In this document: piece by piece, positions 23,403 to 31,869 of the stretch
How positions within the stretch are numbered: position 1 is the first letter of the stretch
How the letters are laid out: each line of letters starts with the position of its first letter
Source of the DNA: an uncultured Bacteriovoracaceae bacterium
GTDB taxonomy: Bacteria > Bdellovibrionota > Bacteriovoracia > Bacteriovoracales > Bacteriovoracaceae
Reading direction: 5' to 3'
Assembly: GCA_938034385.1 (NCBI GenBank)
Contig: CALHLC010000026.1
Location: forward strand, 1 to 34,604
DNA length: 34,604 nucleotides
Made by a program: the position numbers and the translations under genes
Notes under the pieces: model-generated
Databases searched by the model: none
What the model saw: only the letters and a program-made list of their open reading frames with translations
Told to the model about the DNA's origin: nothing

Positions 23403-24086
23403 ATGAAATCAATCCTTTCATTGACAATAATATTATCTTTAAGTTTTTTAACTTCATGCTCATCTAACAAGAAAAAAGGTACTCTTGGGAATGACTCAAC
23501 TGTCAGTGTAAATCAAACTGATGATAATTTTAATAACTCTACTGGTCAGGCCGGCAATGGAGTTCCACCACTATATGGTAGCTCCAGTGGTAACGTTACT
23601 GGAGATCAGATACCGGATGGAGCAATTAATGCAGGTAGTTTAAATTCAGGTATTTATGATAATGGCTCTTATAACAATTCAGGAGCAAGTTCTGGATCTT
23701 ACGGGAATAACCCAATTCAAATAAACGGAAGCTCTGATGATTTAAACGCAGGAGGACTCTCAACGGTCTATTTTTCATTTAACTCATCTTTAGTTAATGG
23801 CTCTGCTGCAAATTTATTACAAGATAATATTAGCTATTTAAAAAATAATCCAAATGTATCCGTACAACTTGAAGGACATTGCGATGAAAGAGGAAGTGTT
23901 CAATATAATCTTGCCTTAGGAGAAAGAAGAGCTAATTCGATAAAGGACTTCCTTATAAGCCAAGGGATTAATTCATCTAGAGTTTCAGCTATCAGCTATG
24001 GAAAAGAGAGACCTCTTGATTATGCTCAAGACGAAGCAGCTTGGGCAAAAAATAGAAGAGTGAATTTCGTGATTACTTCAAATTAA
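23403..24086 (+). CDS. pal: Peptidoglycan-associated lipoprotein Pal
   Basis: Pal tethers the outer membrane to peptidoglycan and works with the Tol system in cell division. A lipoprotein signal (MKSILSLTIILSLSFLTSC, lipid Cys19) is followed by a long Gly/Asn/Ser-rich flexible linker (about 25-115). The OmpA-like domain then runs to the end: VYFSFNSS, the peptidoglycan-binding GHCDERGS...LGERRA pattern and NRRVNF. At 227 residues it is longer than E. coli Pal (173) because of the linker. AGGAGG lies just before the ATG. tolB is not upstream. Two further small lipoprotein genes follow. Confidence 0.9.
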   Translation: MKSILSLTIILSLSFLTSCSSNKKKGTLGNDSTVSVNQTDDNFNNSTGQAGNGVPPLYGSSSGNVTGDQIPDGAINAGSLNSGIYDNGSYNNSGASSGSYGNNPIQINGSSDDLNAGGLSTVYFSFNSSLVNGSAANLLQDNISYLKNNPNVSVQLEGHCDERGSVQYNLALGERRANSIKDFLISQGINSSRVSAISYGKERPLDYAQDEAAWAKNRRVNFVITSN

Positions 24087-24087
24087 A

Positions 24088-24417
24088 ATGAAGATTTTTA
24101 ATACTATTATAAAAGGAGCGATTATTGCTCCTTTTTTTATTTCCTGTGCTCTAACAGTTACAAGACCCAAATTAGAACTTGAGTACGCCCGAGTTGCTTT
24201 TGAAGCGGCTAAAACTGCAAATGCAGATAGGTTTGCTTCACTCAATTTCAGAAAGGCTGAGGTTTTACTACTCAAAGCACAAACTGCTTATAGAAAAAAA
24301 TCTTTTGATAAGGCTAAAAAATTTGCTAAATACTCACTACACTATTCTGAGAAGTCAGAATTTGAATCAATAAAAAGGCAGGCATTAAGTAATGAAACAA
24401 TTGATGAATTTGAATAA
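24088..24417 (+). CDS. DUF4398-like small lipoprotein
   Basis: The 109-residue protein has a lipoprotein signal (IKGAIIAPFFISC, lipid Cys20). A helical repeat-like domain follows (ARVAFEAAKTANADRFASL, FRKAEVLLLKAQTAYRKK, KAKKFAKYSLHYSEKSE) that resembles DUF4398, a short alpha-hairpin module often found near Pal/OmpA proteins. It begins one base after the pal stop. The codons for its signal peptide form a perfect terminator-like hairpin. Its end overlaps the next lipoprotein gene by 26 bases. The likely location is the inner leaflet of the outer membrane, assisting Pal. This is inferred from context. Confidence 0.65.
   Translation: MKIFNTIIKGAIIAPFFISCALTVTRPKLELEYARVAFEAAKTANADRFASLNFRKAEVLLLKAQTAYRKKSFDKAKKFAKYSLHYSEKSEFESIKRQALSNETIDEFE
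24111..24138 (+). terminator. Terminator or attenuator after pal, inside next gene
   Basis: A perfect 9-base stem, AAAAGGAGC/GCTCCTTTT (24111-24119 and 24127-24135), has a 7-base loop and runs into seven T (24132-24138). It begins 25 bases after the pal stop, but within the signal-peptide codons of the following lipoprotein gene. Confidence 0.7.
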
Positions 24418-24787
24418 CCTAATAGTTTTTTTACCAATCTTCTTCTTTAGTTGCATGACAACTGAACAGCTAGAAGCTGACAAACTAGACAGAGAATCCA
24501 AAGCTCAAATGCAAGAACAAAAAGAACAACAAAAAAATGAACTATTTTCTAGCTTAATTTCACGAACTCAGGCGCTTGAAGAGAGACTGAACTCCATGTC
24601 AGGTTCAGTTGAAGAAATCTCTTATAAATCTCAACAATCATCTAAAGAATCTAATGATCAAGTTTTAAAGTTACTTGATGAGCAAAGTAAAAGACTTGGA
24701 GCTCTTGAATCAGAAATGCTTGAACAGAGGAAATTCATTGAAAAAGTGACTGAAACCCTTAAGAAAATCTCTACAAACTTAAAATAA
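24392..24787 (+). CDS. Coiled-coil lipoprotein (CpoB N-terminus-like)
   Basis: The 131-residue protein has a lipoprotein signal (NNLIVFLPIFFFSC, lipid Cys21). Almost all the rest is heptad-like coiled coil (QMQEQKEQQKNELF, QALEERLNSMSGSVEEIS, EQSKRLGALESEMLEQ). The position after pal and the coiled coil recall the trimerisation region of CpoB/YbgF, but the TPR domain of that family is missing. It could be a spacer or trimer in the Tol-Pal zone. It overlaps the preceding gene by 26 bases, and its stop is followed directly by the tsaD ATG. Confidence 0.6.
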   Translation: MKQLMNLNNLIVFLPIFFFSCMTTEQLEADKLDRESKAQMQEQKEQQKNELFSSLISRTQALEERLNSMSGSVEEISYKSQQSSKESNDQVLKLLDEQSKRLGALESEMLEQRKFIEKVTETLKKISTNLK

Positions 24788-25804
24788 ATGTACGTCTTAG
24801 GTATAGAAACAAGTTGTGATGAAACTTCTGTTTCTCTATTATCAAATGAACCAAATGTCTCTATTCTTGATACCCTTACTTATTCTCAAATAGAACTCTA
24901 TGAAAAGTGGGGAGGAGTAGTTCCTGAAATTGCTTCCAGAAATCATCTTAAAAAAATTATCCCTTTGTATAAGGATTTATTACTAAAAAATAATATTACT
25001 GAAAAACAAATATCTCTTATAGGAGTGACCACTTACCCTGGTTTATTGGGGCCACTTCTCACAGGCTTAATGTTAGCTAAATCAATATCAATGCTACATC
25101 ACACTCCTATTTACCCTGTGAATCATCTTTTTGCTCACTTAGAAGCTATTCACTTGACTGAAAACATTACTTATCCATATCTCGGAGTTGTTCTTAGTGG
25201 AGGCCATAGTTTTTTCTCTATTGTGAAGTCTTGTAATGAAATAGAAGTTATTGCTTCTACTATTGATGATGCTGCAGGGGAAGCTTTTGACAAGGGAGGA
25301 AAATTACTTGGGTTAAATTATCCTGCTGGAGTACAAATTGATAATGCTGCAAGCTTAGGTGATTCGACATTTCACACTTTTCCGCGTGGACTAAGTAAGA
25401 ATAAAGATACAATGAATATGAGCTTCTCTGGAATCAAAACTTCATTAAGGGTCTATTGTGACAAAGAAAAAACAGATGTAAACACTGATGGATTTAATGA
25501 TATTTGTGCAAGTTATCAAGAAGCTATCATTGACACTATTTTAATTAAACTTAAAATGGCCCACCAAAAATTTAATCTTCCCATTGTCTTTGGAGGTGGC
25601 GTTGCCTGCAATTCAAGATTACGAAAAAAATCTCTTGCTCAATTTCAAGAAGTTTTTTTTGTCGATCCTAACTATTGCACTGACAATGCTGCAATGATAG
25701 CAAACCTTGCTTATCTAAATAGAGATAATAAAATATCTTTCCCTGAATCTTTAAGTCTTGAAGCATCTAGTCGTTTCATTGATAAAAAGAGTATTCATGG
25801 TTAA
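24788..25804 (+). CDS. tsaD: tRNA threonylcarbamoyladenosine transferase TsaD
   Basis: TsaD transfers the threonylcarbamoyl group to A37 of ANN-decoding tRNAs, with TsaB and TsaE. The ASKHA-fold signs are plain: GIETSCDETS (5-14), the metal-binding pair H113 and H117 (NHLFAHLEA), the SGGHS strand, AGEAFDKGGKLLGL, and GGGVACNSRLR near residue 277. The 338-residue length is normal. The ATG follows the preceding stop with no gap and no Shine-Dalgarno sequence, so translation is coupled. It overlaps rsmA by 8 bases. Confidence 0.95.
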   Translation: MYVLGIETSCDETSVSLLSNEPNVSILDTLTYSQIELYEKWGGVVPEIASRNHLKKIIPLYKDLLLKNNITEKQISLIGVTTYPGLLGPLLTGLMLAKSISMLHHTPIYPVNHLFAHLEAIHLTENITYPYLGVVLSGGHSFFSIVKSCNEIEVIASTIDDAAGEAFDKGGKLLGLNYPAGVQIDNAASLGDSTFHTFPRGLSKNKDTMNMSFSGIKTSLRVYCDKEKTDVNTDGFNDICASYQEAIIDTILIKLKMAHQKFNLPIVFGGGVACNSRLRKKSLAQFQEVFFVDPNYCTDNAAMIANLAYLNRDNKISFPESLSLEASSRFIDKKSIHG

Positions 25805-26567
25805 TAAATTCTCTCCCAATAAAGAACTAGGACAACACTTTTTAAAAAATGAATCTGACGTTATTAAAATATGCAATACAATAGATGAGAACATTCCACA
25901 TCTAATTGAAGTTGGTCCTGGCCCAGGAGTTTTAACAAAAGAGCTCATAAAAAAAAACAAGGTCTTAACTCTCATAGAAAAAGACTCTCGATTCATAGAA
26001 CACTTAGAATTGTTATCTGACTCGATAAAGGTATTTAACAAAGATGCTCTTAAGTTTAACCTTTCAGAGTTAAAACAAGTTCCAACCTGGTTAGTTTCAA
26101 ACCTGCCTTATAATATTAGTGTGCCTTTAACTATGAACTTCATTGAATATAGTTTTATTGAAGGTATGACATTAATGTATCAAAAAGAAGTTGGTGACAA
26201 AATTATCATTACTCCTAAGTCTAATTTATTATCAATGATTATTAATCCTTTCTACAAGGTTAAAAGACTAATGAACTTAAAGCCAGGTGCTTTTAATCCT
26301 CCTCCAGAAGTTGACTCTACAGTCTTAATCTTTGAAAAAGTTCAATCTCCTTTAATAAAAAGAGAAATGCTTCAAGATTATAAGCGATTCGTAAAACATT
26401 TATACTCTTTTAAAAGAAAGCAAATTAAAGGAAATATTAAATATAAGAAATCTCATGATATTTCATTGATTTTTAAAAAATATGATATTAGTCTCACAGC
26501 TAGGGCACAAGAGCTTAAGCTCGATCAAGTAATCGCTCTTTATAATGAGTTTGAAAATGGGAATTAA
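25797..26567 (+). CDS. rsmA: 16S rRNA dimethyladenosine transferase RsmA (KsgA)
   Basis: RsmA dimethylates the two adjacent adenosines in helix 45 of 16S rRNA, a late step of small-subunit maturation. From the ATG at 25797 the protein is 256 residues and begins MVNKFSPNKELGQHFL, the family's usual opening. An upstream in-frame ATG lies inside tsaD and would add an unrelated 13 residues. The SAM-binding EVGPGPGVLT (38-47) and catalytic NLPYNIS (102-108) are present. It overlaps both tsaD and smpB, giving a run of translation and RNA genes. Confidence 0.92.
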   Translation: MVNKFSPNKELGQHFLKNESDVIKICNTIDENIPHLIEVGPGPGVLTKELIKKNKVLTLIEKDSRFIEHLELLSDSIKVFNKDALKFNLSELKQVPTWLVSNLPYNISVPLTMNFIEYSFIEGMTLMYQKEVGDKIIITPKSNLLSMIINPFYKVKRLMNLKPGAFNPPPEVDSTVLIFEKVQSPLIKREMLQDYKRFVKHLYSFKRKQIKGNIKYKKSHDISLIFKKYDISLTARAQELKLDQVIALYNEFENGN

Positions 26568-27003
26568 AATTATATCAAAAAACAAGAGGACCTTTTATGA
26601 CTTTGTCATAAGCCAACGCATAGAAGCTGGAATTCAACTAAAAGGTACAGAAGTTAAATCTTTGCGTGAAGCTCAAGTACGAATAGCGGACTCATTTGTA
26701 ACTATCGATGAACGAAAAGAAGCCTGGATACATAACCTACATATTCCACATTATGCATTCGGTAATATCAATAACCATCAAGAAAATCGTAAAAGAAAAC
26801 TTTTATTAAATAAAAAAGAAATTGAAAAGCTCTATCATGAAATGAAAAGCAAGAGTCTTACTATCGTACCAATCAGTATTTACTTCAAAAAATCTAATGT
26901 TAAGGTTGAAATTGGCCTAGCAAAAGGTAAGAAGTTACATGATAAAAGACAAGATGAAGCGAAAAGAGATGCAAAGAAAAAAATAAGACTAGGAGAATAT
27001 TGA
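26557..27003 (+). CDS. smpB: SsrA-binding protein SmpB
   Basis: SmpB binds tmRNA and carries it to stalled ribosomes for trans-translation. The ATG at 26557 gives 148 residues. An in-frame ATG four codons earlier is also possible, but the family usually begins with a short basic stretch as here (MGIKIISKNKRTFYD). Signature parts are EAGIQLKGTEVKSLR, a tRNA-mimic barrel, FFKK-like YFKKSNVKVEIGLAKGKK, and the basic C-terminal tail KLHDKRQDEAKRD. The start overlaps rsmA by 11 bases. The last codons contain a terminator for the opposite strand. Confidence 0.93.
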   Translation: MGIKIISKNKRTFYDFVISQRIEAGIQLKGTEVKSLREAQVRIADSFVTIDERKEAWIHNLHIPHYAFGNINNHQENRKRKLLLNKKEIEKLYHEMKSKSLTIVPISIYFKKSNVKVEIGLAKGKKLHDKRQDEAKRDAKKKIRLGEY

Positions 27004-27015
27004 TCTCTCCTAGTC
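26975..27015 (-). terminator. Minus-strand terminator overlapping smpB stop
   Basis: A perfect 10-base stem, GACTAGGAGA/TCTCCTAGTC (26987-26996 and 27006-27015), has a nine-base loop containing the smpB stop. On the minus strand it is followed by TTATTTTTTTC. It should end the rmuC-barrel transcript. The plus side lacks a T run. Confidence 0.75.
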
Positions 27016-27024
27016 ACTTATAAT

Positions 27025-27579
27025 TTATAACTTAAAAGGTATACTAATAGTTGCTGCAAACATTTTAAGATCAGCATCTGCACTTGGATTAACGGATCCA
27101 GCTGATAATTCATATTTTCCAAAGTTATATAACTTATACTCTAGGTTTAACTTTATAAAAGGATAAATAGAATATCCTACTCCAAACTTAACACCCTGAA
27201 GTTTTTCAAATTTTCCACCTGTTTCAAAGTCAATCTTTCCTAAGAATGTATAACCAACATATCCTCTTAATAAAATAGGGAGTTCATATCCAACAAACGC
27301 TCCAAACTCGGTTAAATCACCTTTTTGAGCTGTATTTTGATCAAACTTCATTGCTTTAGTTAAAGCGCCATCAAGTCCAACTTGAAATCCAATTTTTGTA
27401 TATCCTAATCGGCCTCCAAGGGTAAATGGTATCTTATCAGACTTTCCTTTGGCAGCATTTACTGCAGCACTTTTATAATCGAAGTCTCCCAAGATATTAA
27501 CACCTACATAGGGCTCTATAAGAACTTTTGTAAATCCTAGAGTACTAAAGACTAAAGATAGCATAATAATTTTTTTCAT
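27025..27579 (-). CDS. Small outer-membrane beta-barrel protein
   Basis: The 184-residue protein has a signal peptide (MKKIIMLSLVFSTLGFTK). It is followed by about eight amphipathic strands typical of OmpA-like or OprF-like small barrels (VLIEPYVGVNILG, FTLGGRLGYTKIGFQVGL, GYVGYTFLGKIDF, GVKFGVGYSIYPFIKLNLEY). It closes with MFAATISIPFKL. The start overlaps the rmuC stop by four bases (ATGA), so it is coupled to rmuC. No specific function is evident. Confidence 0.7.
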   Translation of the reverse strand: MKKIIMLSLVFSTLGFTKVLIEPYVGVNILGDFDYKSAAVNAAKGKSDKIPFTLGGRLGYTKIGFQVGLDGALTKAMKFDQNTAQKGDLTEFGAFVGYELPILLRGYVGYTFLGKIDFETGGKFEKLQGVKFGVGYSIYPFIKLNLEYKLYNFGKYELSAGSVNPSADADLKMFAATISIPFKL

Positions 27580-28673
27580 AACTGAATTTCTCCTTCTTTC
27601 TTAACGGGTATATTTACTTCACTGATTTTGTGAAATCTTTTTTCTATTTTCTTTGATGAGATTGAAATCTCTCCAGCACTTTTAGATATCGTATCAATGG
27701 CACGAGACAACTTCTCCCACCTCTGCTGGTGCAACTTAAAGTCTTTTGATAAAAGCTTTAACTCTTGTTGTATGAGATCAGCACTTTCTTGTTGCTTAAT
27801 ATTTCTAAGTACAATTTGTACCGTTGATAAAATTGCCATCAACGTTGTAGGAGAGACCATCCAAACTGATTTCTCATAAGCATATTCAACAAGGCTAGGA
27901 TGATAAGCATGTATTTCAGAAAATACCGCTTCAGCAGGGATAAACATCATTGCCTGGTCAGCAGTTACTCCTTCAAGAATATATTTTTTCTTAATATCAT
28001 CAATATGTTTTTTTATATCCTTTTGAAACAAGCGCTCATTTTCTGTTGATTTATCTTCTTTGATTTTCTTATAATTTTCCAAAGGAAACTTTGAATCAAT
28101 ACATATACTTCCCATAGGAGGAGGCAAATGAATCATGCTATCTACAATATAGCCATTAGGTAGCTTGTGCTGGATAAGATAATTTAGATTACTTGAGCCA
28201 AATATATTATAAAGAATTTGATTTAATTGAATTTCACCAAATATCCCTCTTGATTTCTTATCAGTTAAAATATCTTGAAGGGATCCAACATTTTTAGACA
28301 AGTGATCAATATTTTTTTGAGCCTCATCAATTTTAGCAAGTCGTTCTGAAATTTTCCGAAAAGTAACTTGTCCTTTCTCTACCCCTGTACTTAATTTCTC
28401 GTTTAAGTTTTCATTCAATTTATAAAAACTATCAAAAAAATTCTCTTTAAATTCAGATTGAAAGTTATATTGATCTTTATTAAATTGTTTTTGAAGATCA
28501 AAGACTAAGGCCTGTAAATCTTTATAATCTTCCGATGACTTTTCTTTAATAAAGTTTTTTAAGTCGTTTTTTGATTTTAAATAAACAATCATAATAAACA
28601 AAAACAATATTATTAAAAGTGCCCCTATGAGGGCAATACTATTATAATTTTCTACTTTAAAGATATTTTCCAT
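27576..28673 (-). CDS. rmuC: DNA recombination protein RmuC
   Basis: RmuC limits sequence inversions at short inverted repeats and is thought to be a nuclease with a PD-(D/E)xK-like fold. The order is: an N-terminal membrane anchor (about 14-32), a coiled coil (to ~140), then the RmuC domain with GIFGEIQLNQIL, PNGYIVDSMIHLP, ICIDSKFPLENY and a MFIPAEAVFSEI strand. The 365-residue length is within the family's range. No clear Shine-Dalgarno sequence precedes the ATG. The barrel gene downstream overlaps it by four bases. Confidence 0.9.
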   Translation of the reverse strand: MENIFKVENYNSIALIGALLIILFLFIMIVYLKSKNDLKNFIKEKSSEDYKDLQALVFDLQKQFNKDQYNFQSEFKENFFDSFYKLNENLNEKLSTGVEKGQVTFRKISERLAKIDEAQKNIDHLSKNVGSLQDILTDKKSRGIFGEIQLNQILYNIFGSSNLNYLIQHKLPNGYIVDSMIHLPPPMGSICIDSKFPLENYKKIKEDKSTENERLFQKDIKKHIDDIKKKYILEGVTADQAMMFIPAEAVFSEIHAYHPSLVEYAYEKSVWMVSPTTLMAILSTVQIVLRNIKQQESADLIQQELKLLSKDFKLHQQRWEKLSRAIDTISKSAGEISISSKKIEKRFHKISEVNIPVKKEGEIQL

Positions 28674-28865
28674 ACGTTTTAGCTAATACTAAATTGTTAA
28701 TGCTAGTTTGCCTATCAAACAATAAATGCCATTTTAATGACTCGCGTAATAAGTGAATGTTAGAAAAAAAATTGACCGAGTTTCTTGGATATTCAGTTTT
28801 TGACCAATAGAATCAATCTTACAGTCATAGTTTATGAATAACAATCTAAAGTAAAGGAATACGAA
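28674..28865. other. Divergent intergenic region
   Basis: These 192 bases separate rmuC (minus) from the subtilisin gene (plus) and should carry both promoters. TTGACC appears twice on the plus strand (within 28771-28805), but no well-spaced -10 can be matched. AAAGGA precedes the subtilisin ATG. Confidence 0.4.
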
Positions 28866-30179
28866 ATGATTAAGTTAGCAATTATACTCTCCATGTTTTC
28901 AAGTTTAGGTTTTTCAAAAACTTATATTATTAGAATGAAAAAATCAGTAGGCTTACAGACTTCAAGCTTAAGATCTTATCTAGGTGGAGTAAAAATCAAA
29001 AGACTTGATTTGAGCTTTGGTAATTTTTATTTGGTTTCAATTAAGACCAAATCCCAAATTAATCAGTTAAAAAAACTTACTAAGTCAAAGCACTTCATAT
29101 CAGTTGATAGAAATACAAAAATTCAAATAAATCCGATTACTCACAAAGATAGCTATATAAAGCGATCAAAAAGATCTAATAGACGTGGTATAGATGATAC
29201 TCTCTTTAAAGATCAATGGGCCTTAAAAAATACTGGAGACAATGCAGCTTCTAGAAAGGTTCCTGTTGGAGTTAAAGGAATGGATCTTAATGCCCTTAAA
29301 GCCTGGAAAAATAATAAAGGTGATAGAAAAATTAAAATTGCAATTGTTGATACAGGACTAAATGCAACTCATAAAGATTTAGCTCCTAATACATTCATTA
29401 ACGAAGCTGAAGCAAAAGGTGCTGATGGAGTTGATGATGATGGTAATGGATTTATTGATGATGTGTACGGATATGATTTTTACAATAATGACGGGGACCC
29501 TAAAGATGATCATGCTCATGGTTCTCATTGTGCAGGGATTATTGGAGCTGCTCATAATGACTTAGGAATCAGAGGCTTAATGAGCAACGTACAAATGATA
29601 GGTCTTAAGGCATTTTCAGGATCTGGTTCTGGATCATTAGCCGGAATTTTAAAATCAATTGATTACGCACTAAAGAGTAAGGTCGATATTATTTCAAATT
29701 CTTGGGGATCAAGTTCTAACCCAAGTTCAGCTTTCCAAGCAGCTGTTGATGCTGCCGAAAAACAAGGTGTTCTCTTTATTAAAGCAGCTGGAAATAGTAA
29801 TGGTAACAATGATGTTGTTGGAAATGACTCTAATTTAAAAAATCCAAACGTTATTATTGTTGGAGCTCATAACGGGAAGGGTGAAAAATCTTATTTTTCA
29901 AGTTATGGAAAAAAGAATGTTCATGTTTTTGCTCCAGGCTCAGCAATACTTTCAACTGTCTTAGGTACTGGATATGAAAAATTTTCTGGAACTTCAATGG
30001 CCACTCCATATGTTGCGGCTCTTGCAGGACTTATCAAATCAAGTGAACCAAATTTAACAGCTCCAGAGATTAGAGATAGGATTATCAATACTTCAGTATC
30101 TTCAGGAAATTTAGGTAAGTATTCTGTTTCTAAAGGAAGAGTAGATGCTCATAGAGCATTGAATAATATTACAAAATAG
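28866..30179 (+). CDS. Secreted subtilisin-like serine protease (S8)
   Basis: The 437-residue protein has a signal peptide (LAIILSMFSSLGFSK). An I9-like propeptide of about 90 residues follows, ending in a basic stretch (YIKRSKRSNRRG), a likely processing point. The catalytic domain has D162 (IVDTG), H218 (HGSHCAG), oxyanion N310 (AAGNS) and S377 (FSGTSMATP). A calcium-binding DDDGNGFIDD loop (190-199) matches the family. There is no C-terminal anchor or extra domain, so the mature enzyme should be released to the periplasm or medium. AAAGGA lies seven bases before the ATG. Confidence 0.92.
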   Translation: MIKLAIILSMFSSLGFSKTYIIRMKKSVGLQTSSLRSYLGGVKIKRLDLSFGNFYLVSIKTKSQINQLKKLTKSKHFISVDRNTKIQINPITHKDSYIKRSKRSNRRGIDDTLFKDQWALKNTGDNAASRKVPVGVKGMDLNALKAWKNNKGDRKIKIAIVDTGLNATHKDLAPNTFINEAEAKGADGVDDDGNGFIDDVYGYDFYNNDGDPKDDHAHGSHCAGIIGAAHNDLGIRGLMSNVQMIGLKAFSGSGSGSLAGILKSIDYALKSKVDIISNSWGSSSNPSSAFQAAVDAAEKQGVLFIKAAGNSNGNNDVVGNDSNLKNPNVIIVGAHNGKGEKSYFSSYGKKNVHVFAPGSAILSTVLGTGYEKFSGTSMATPYVAALAGLIKSSEPNLTAPEIRDRIINTSVSSGNLGKYSVSKGRVDAHRALNNITK

Positions 30180-30220
30180 GCCTTTGATGAGCTCGAGAAA
30201 TTGAGTGCATTTTAGAAAAG

Positions 30221-30251
30221 AAAAGGGGGCAACGGATTGCCCCCTTTTTTT
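30221..30251 (+). terminator. Bidirectional terminator
   Basis: A perfect 8-base GC-rich stem, GGGGGCAA/TTGCCCCC (30225-30232 and 30237-30244), has a CGGA loop. It is flanked by AAAA upstream and seven T downstream. It lies between the convergent subtilisin and PhoX genes and should serve chiefly the plus strand, with some activity on the minus. Confidence 0.9.
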
Positions 30252-30267
30252 ATTTCATTTTTTGAAC

Positions 30268-31809
30268 TTAAGATTGAAAAAATTTACTTTTTATTTCAAC
30301 AACGCTGGATCTTGGTAATTCATTTCCACCAAAAGGCCAATTGCTAGTGAGATTCGTCTTACTTTTAGAGGTCTCGCCAGGGTGTTGTACAGCTAAAAAC
30401 ATAGAATTCGAATCAGGTGAAAACTTTATTCCAGTAAATTCCGCGGCCACTGGTGCCGAAGCAATCTGAATGACTTTCCCTTGATCGACTCCTCTAGCTG
30501 GTACTACAAAAAGTCCGTTATTTCCAAAGCTCTTATATTGTTTTTTTCCAATTTTTGAACCGGAGATATCCGTGGCAAACCACAAATTCCCAGACTTATC
30601 AAAAGCAAGATTGTCAGGACAAGAAAACCCACCTTCTTCTCCTCCTATATGGAGTTCCCCGTAAGTGAAGTCAGTACTTGCATAATTACCATTTTCACTA
30701 ATCTTACAGATTTTCCCATGATGATTATTTGTTTTTTTGTTATTAGTTAATGTAAAAACAATATCTCCATTGATAGGATTTAATTCTATATCCTCTGGTC
30801 TATCTAGTGGAGTGGCTCCAACTATCTTTGCTGCTTCTCTCGCATAAACCATTACATTTTTCTGGGTCTTAAATTTCTCTAATCGCTTATCTTTAGTGAT
30901 ATCTAAAGGAAGCCACTTCCCTTTTTTAATATCTGCTACATAGAGAGTCCCTTTAGATAAATTCTTATCATAATCAGATACAAATTTATAAATATGTTCT
31001 CCCCTTGCGTCATCTCCAGAGTAAACGACTAGACCATTTTGAGATTGAACAACAAGTGCACATTCATGCATAAACCTTCCCATCTCAACTCTTTTTTCAG
31101 CTTTCATCGTAACTGGGTCTACTTCTACAACCCATCCATAATGCTCTGGAGGATTAGGATAAAACTTATTCCACTTATCATAAGCCGGAGAAATTTCTTC
31201 TCCAGAAAAACTCTTATCTCCGTAACAGTAATTATAATTTTCTTCACAAGTTAAAATTGTATTCCAAGGTGTTTTTCCTCCAGAGCAATTATTAATTGTT
31301 CCTTCAGCTATATTAGAACCTTTTATTACATGATTATTTGAAAAAGGAATTTTAGTTTCTCCAGTAATTCTTTTATTATGTTTTGAATCAAATTGAACTT
31401 TCCAGCTTCCATTCACTTTTTTGATATGCACAACACTCGCTCCAACTGCTGCTCTTTCTATATCAATGTTTTCTTTAGTTCTCTCTTTACCTGAAACAAT
31501 AGGCATTAGAGGTCCAACATATTCGTTATTAACCCATAGTAGATATTCATCTGTTTTTCCAGGTAATGGAATATAATCTATATAATCATTATTGTGTCCA
31601 AAATATTCTGTAGCATTAATTTTATCACCCCAAGAGATCATTCTCTCCCAAGTAAAACCAGGAGCTAACTCTAGAGCATCATTTAAAGTTGGGTTAATAC
31701 TAGGAAAAGTTGTGGCTTTTGAAGTTGAAGAGCATGAACTAATTAACTGGGAGCCAGCCAAAGCAAAAGATCCATAACCTAAAAATTCAATAAATTCACG
31801 TCTATCCAT
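30268..31809 (-). CDS. PhoX-family alkaline phosphatase-like protein (DUF839)
   Basis: The 513-residue beta-propeller protein belongs to the PhoX group, which hydrolyses phosphate esters with an iron-calcium centre. Family signs are NNCSGGKTPW (C175), LTCEEN (188-190 area), GWVVEVDP, GRFMHECA, YSGDDARGE and RPEDIELNP. The N-terminus MDRREFIEFLGYGSFALAG resembles a Tat signal with a twin Arg at residues 3-4, and ISSC (Cys26) is a lipobox. It may therefore be exported folded and then lipidated. GGAGG precedes the ATG. Direct repeats TTAAGTTAAGTTAAA lie in the leader (31825-31839). Confidence 0.85.
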   Translation of the reverse strand: MDRREFIEFLGYGSFALAGSQLISSCSSTSKATTFPSINPTLNDALELAPGFTWERMISWGDKINATEYFGHNNDYIDYIPLPGKTDEYLLWVNNEYVGPLMPIVSGKERTKENIDIERAAVGASVVHIKKVNGSWKVQFDSKHNKRITGETKIPFSNNHVIKGSNIAEGTINNCSGGKTPWNTILTCEENYNYCYGDKSFSGEEISPAYDKWNKFYPNPPEHYGWVVEVDPVTMKAEKRVEMGRFMHECALVVQSQNGLVVYSGDDARGEHIYKFVSDYDKNLSKGTLYVADIKKGKWLPLDITKDKRLEKFKTQKNVMVYAREAAKIVGATPLDRPEDIELNPINGDIVFTLTNNKKTNNHHGKICKISENGNYASTDFTYGELHIGGEEGGFSCPDNLAFDKSGNLWFATDISGSKIGKKQYKSFGNNGLFVVPARGVDQGKVIQIASAPVAAEFTGIKFSPDSNSMFLAVQHPGETSKSKTNLTSNWPFGGNELPRSSVVEIKSKFFQS

Positions 31810-31869
31810 TACATCCTCCGAAGTTTAACTTAACTTAAGAGAATGTAATCGAATTTTCAATCAGTGTTT

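Noticed and set aside
30225-30244. GGGGGCAAC resembling the integrase-associated repeats.
   Set aside because: It is part of a GC-rich terminator stem between convergent genes. The similarity is incidental.
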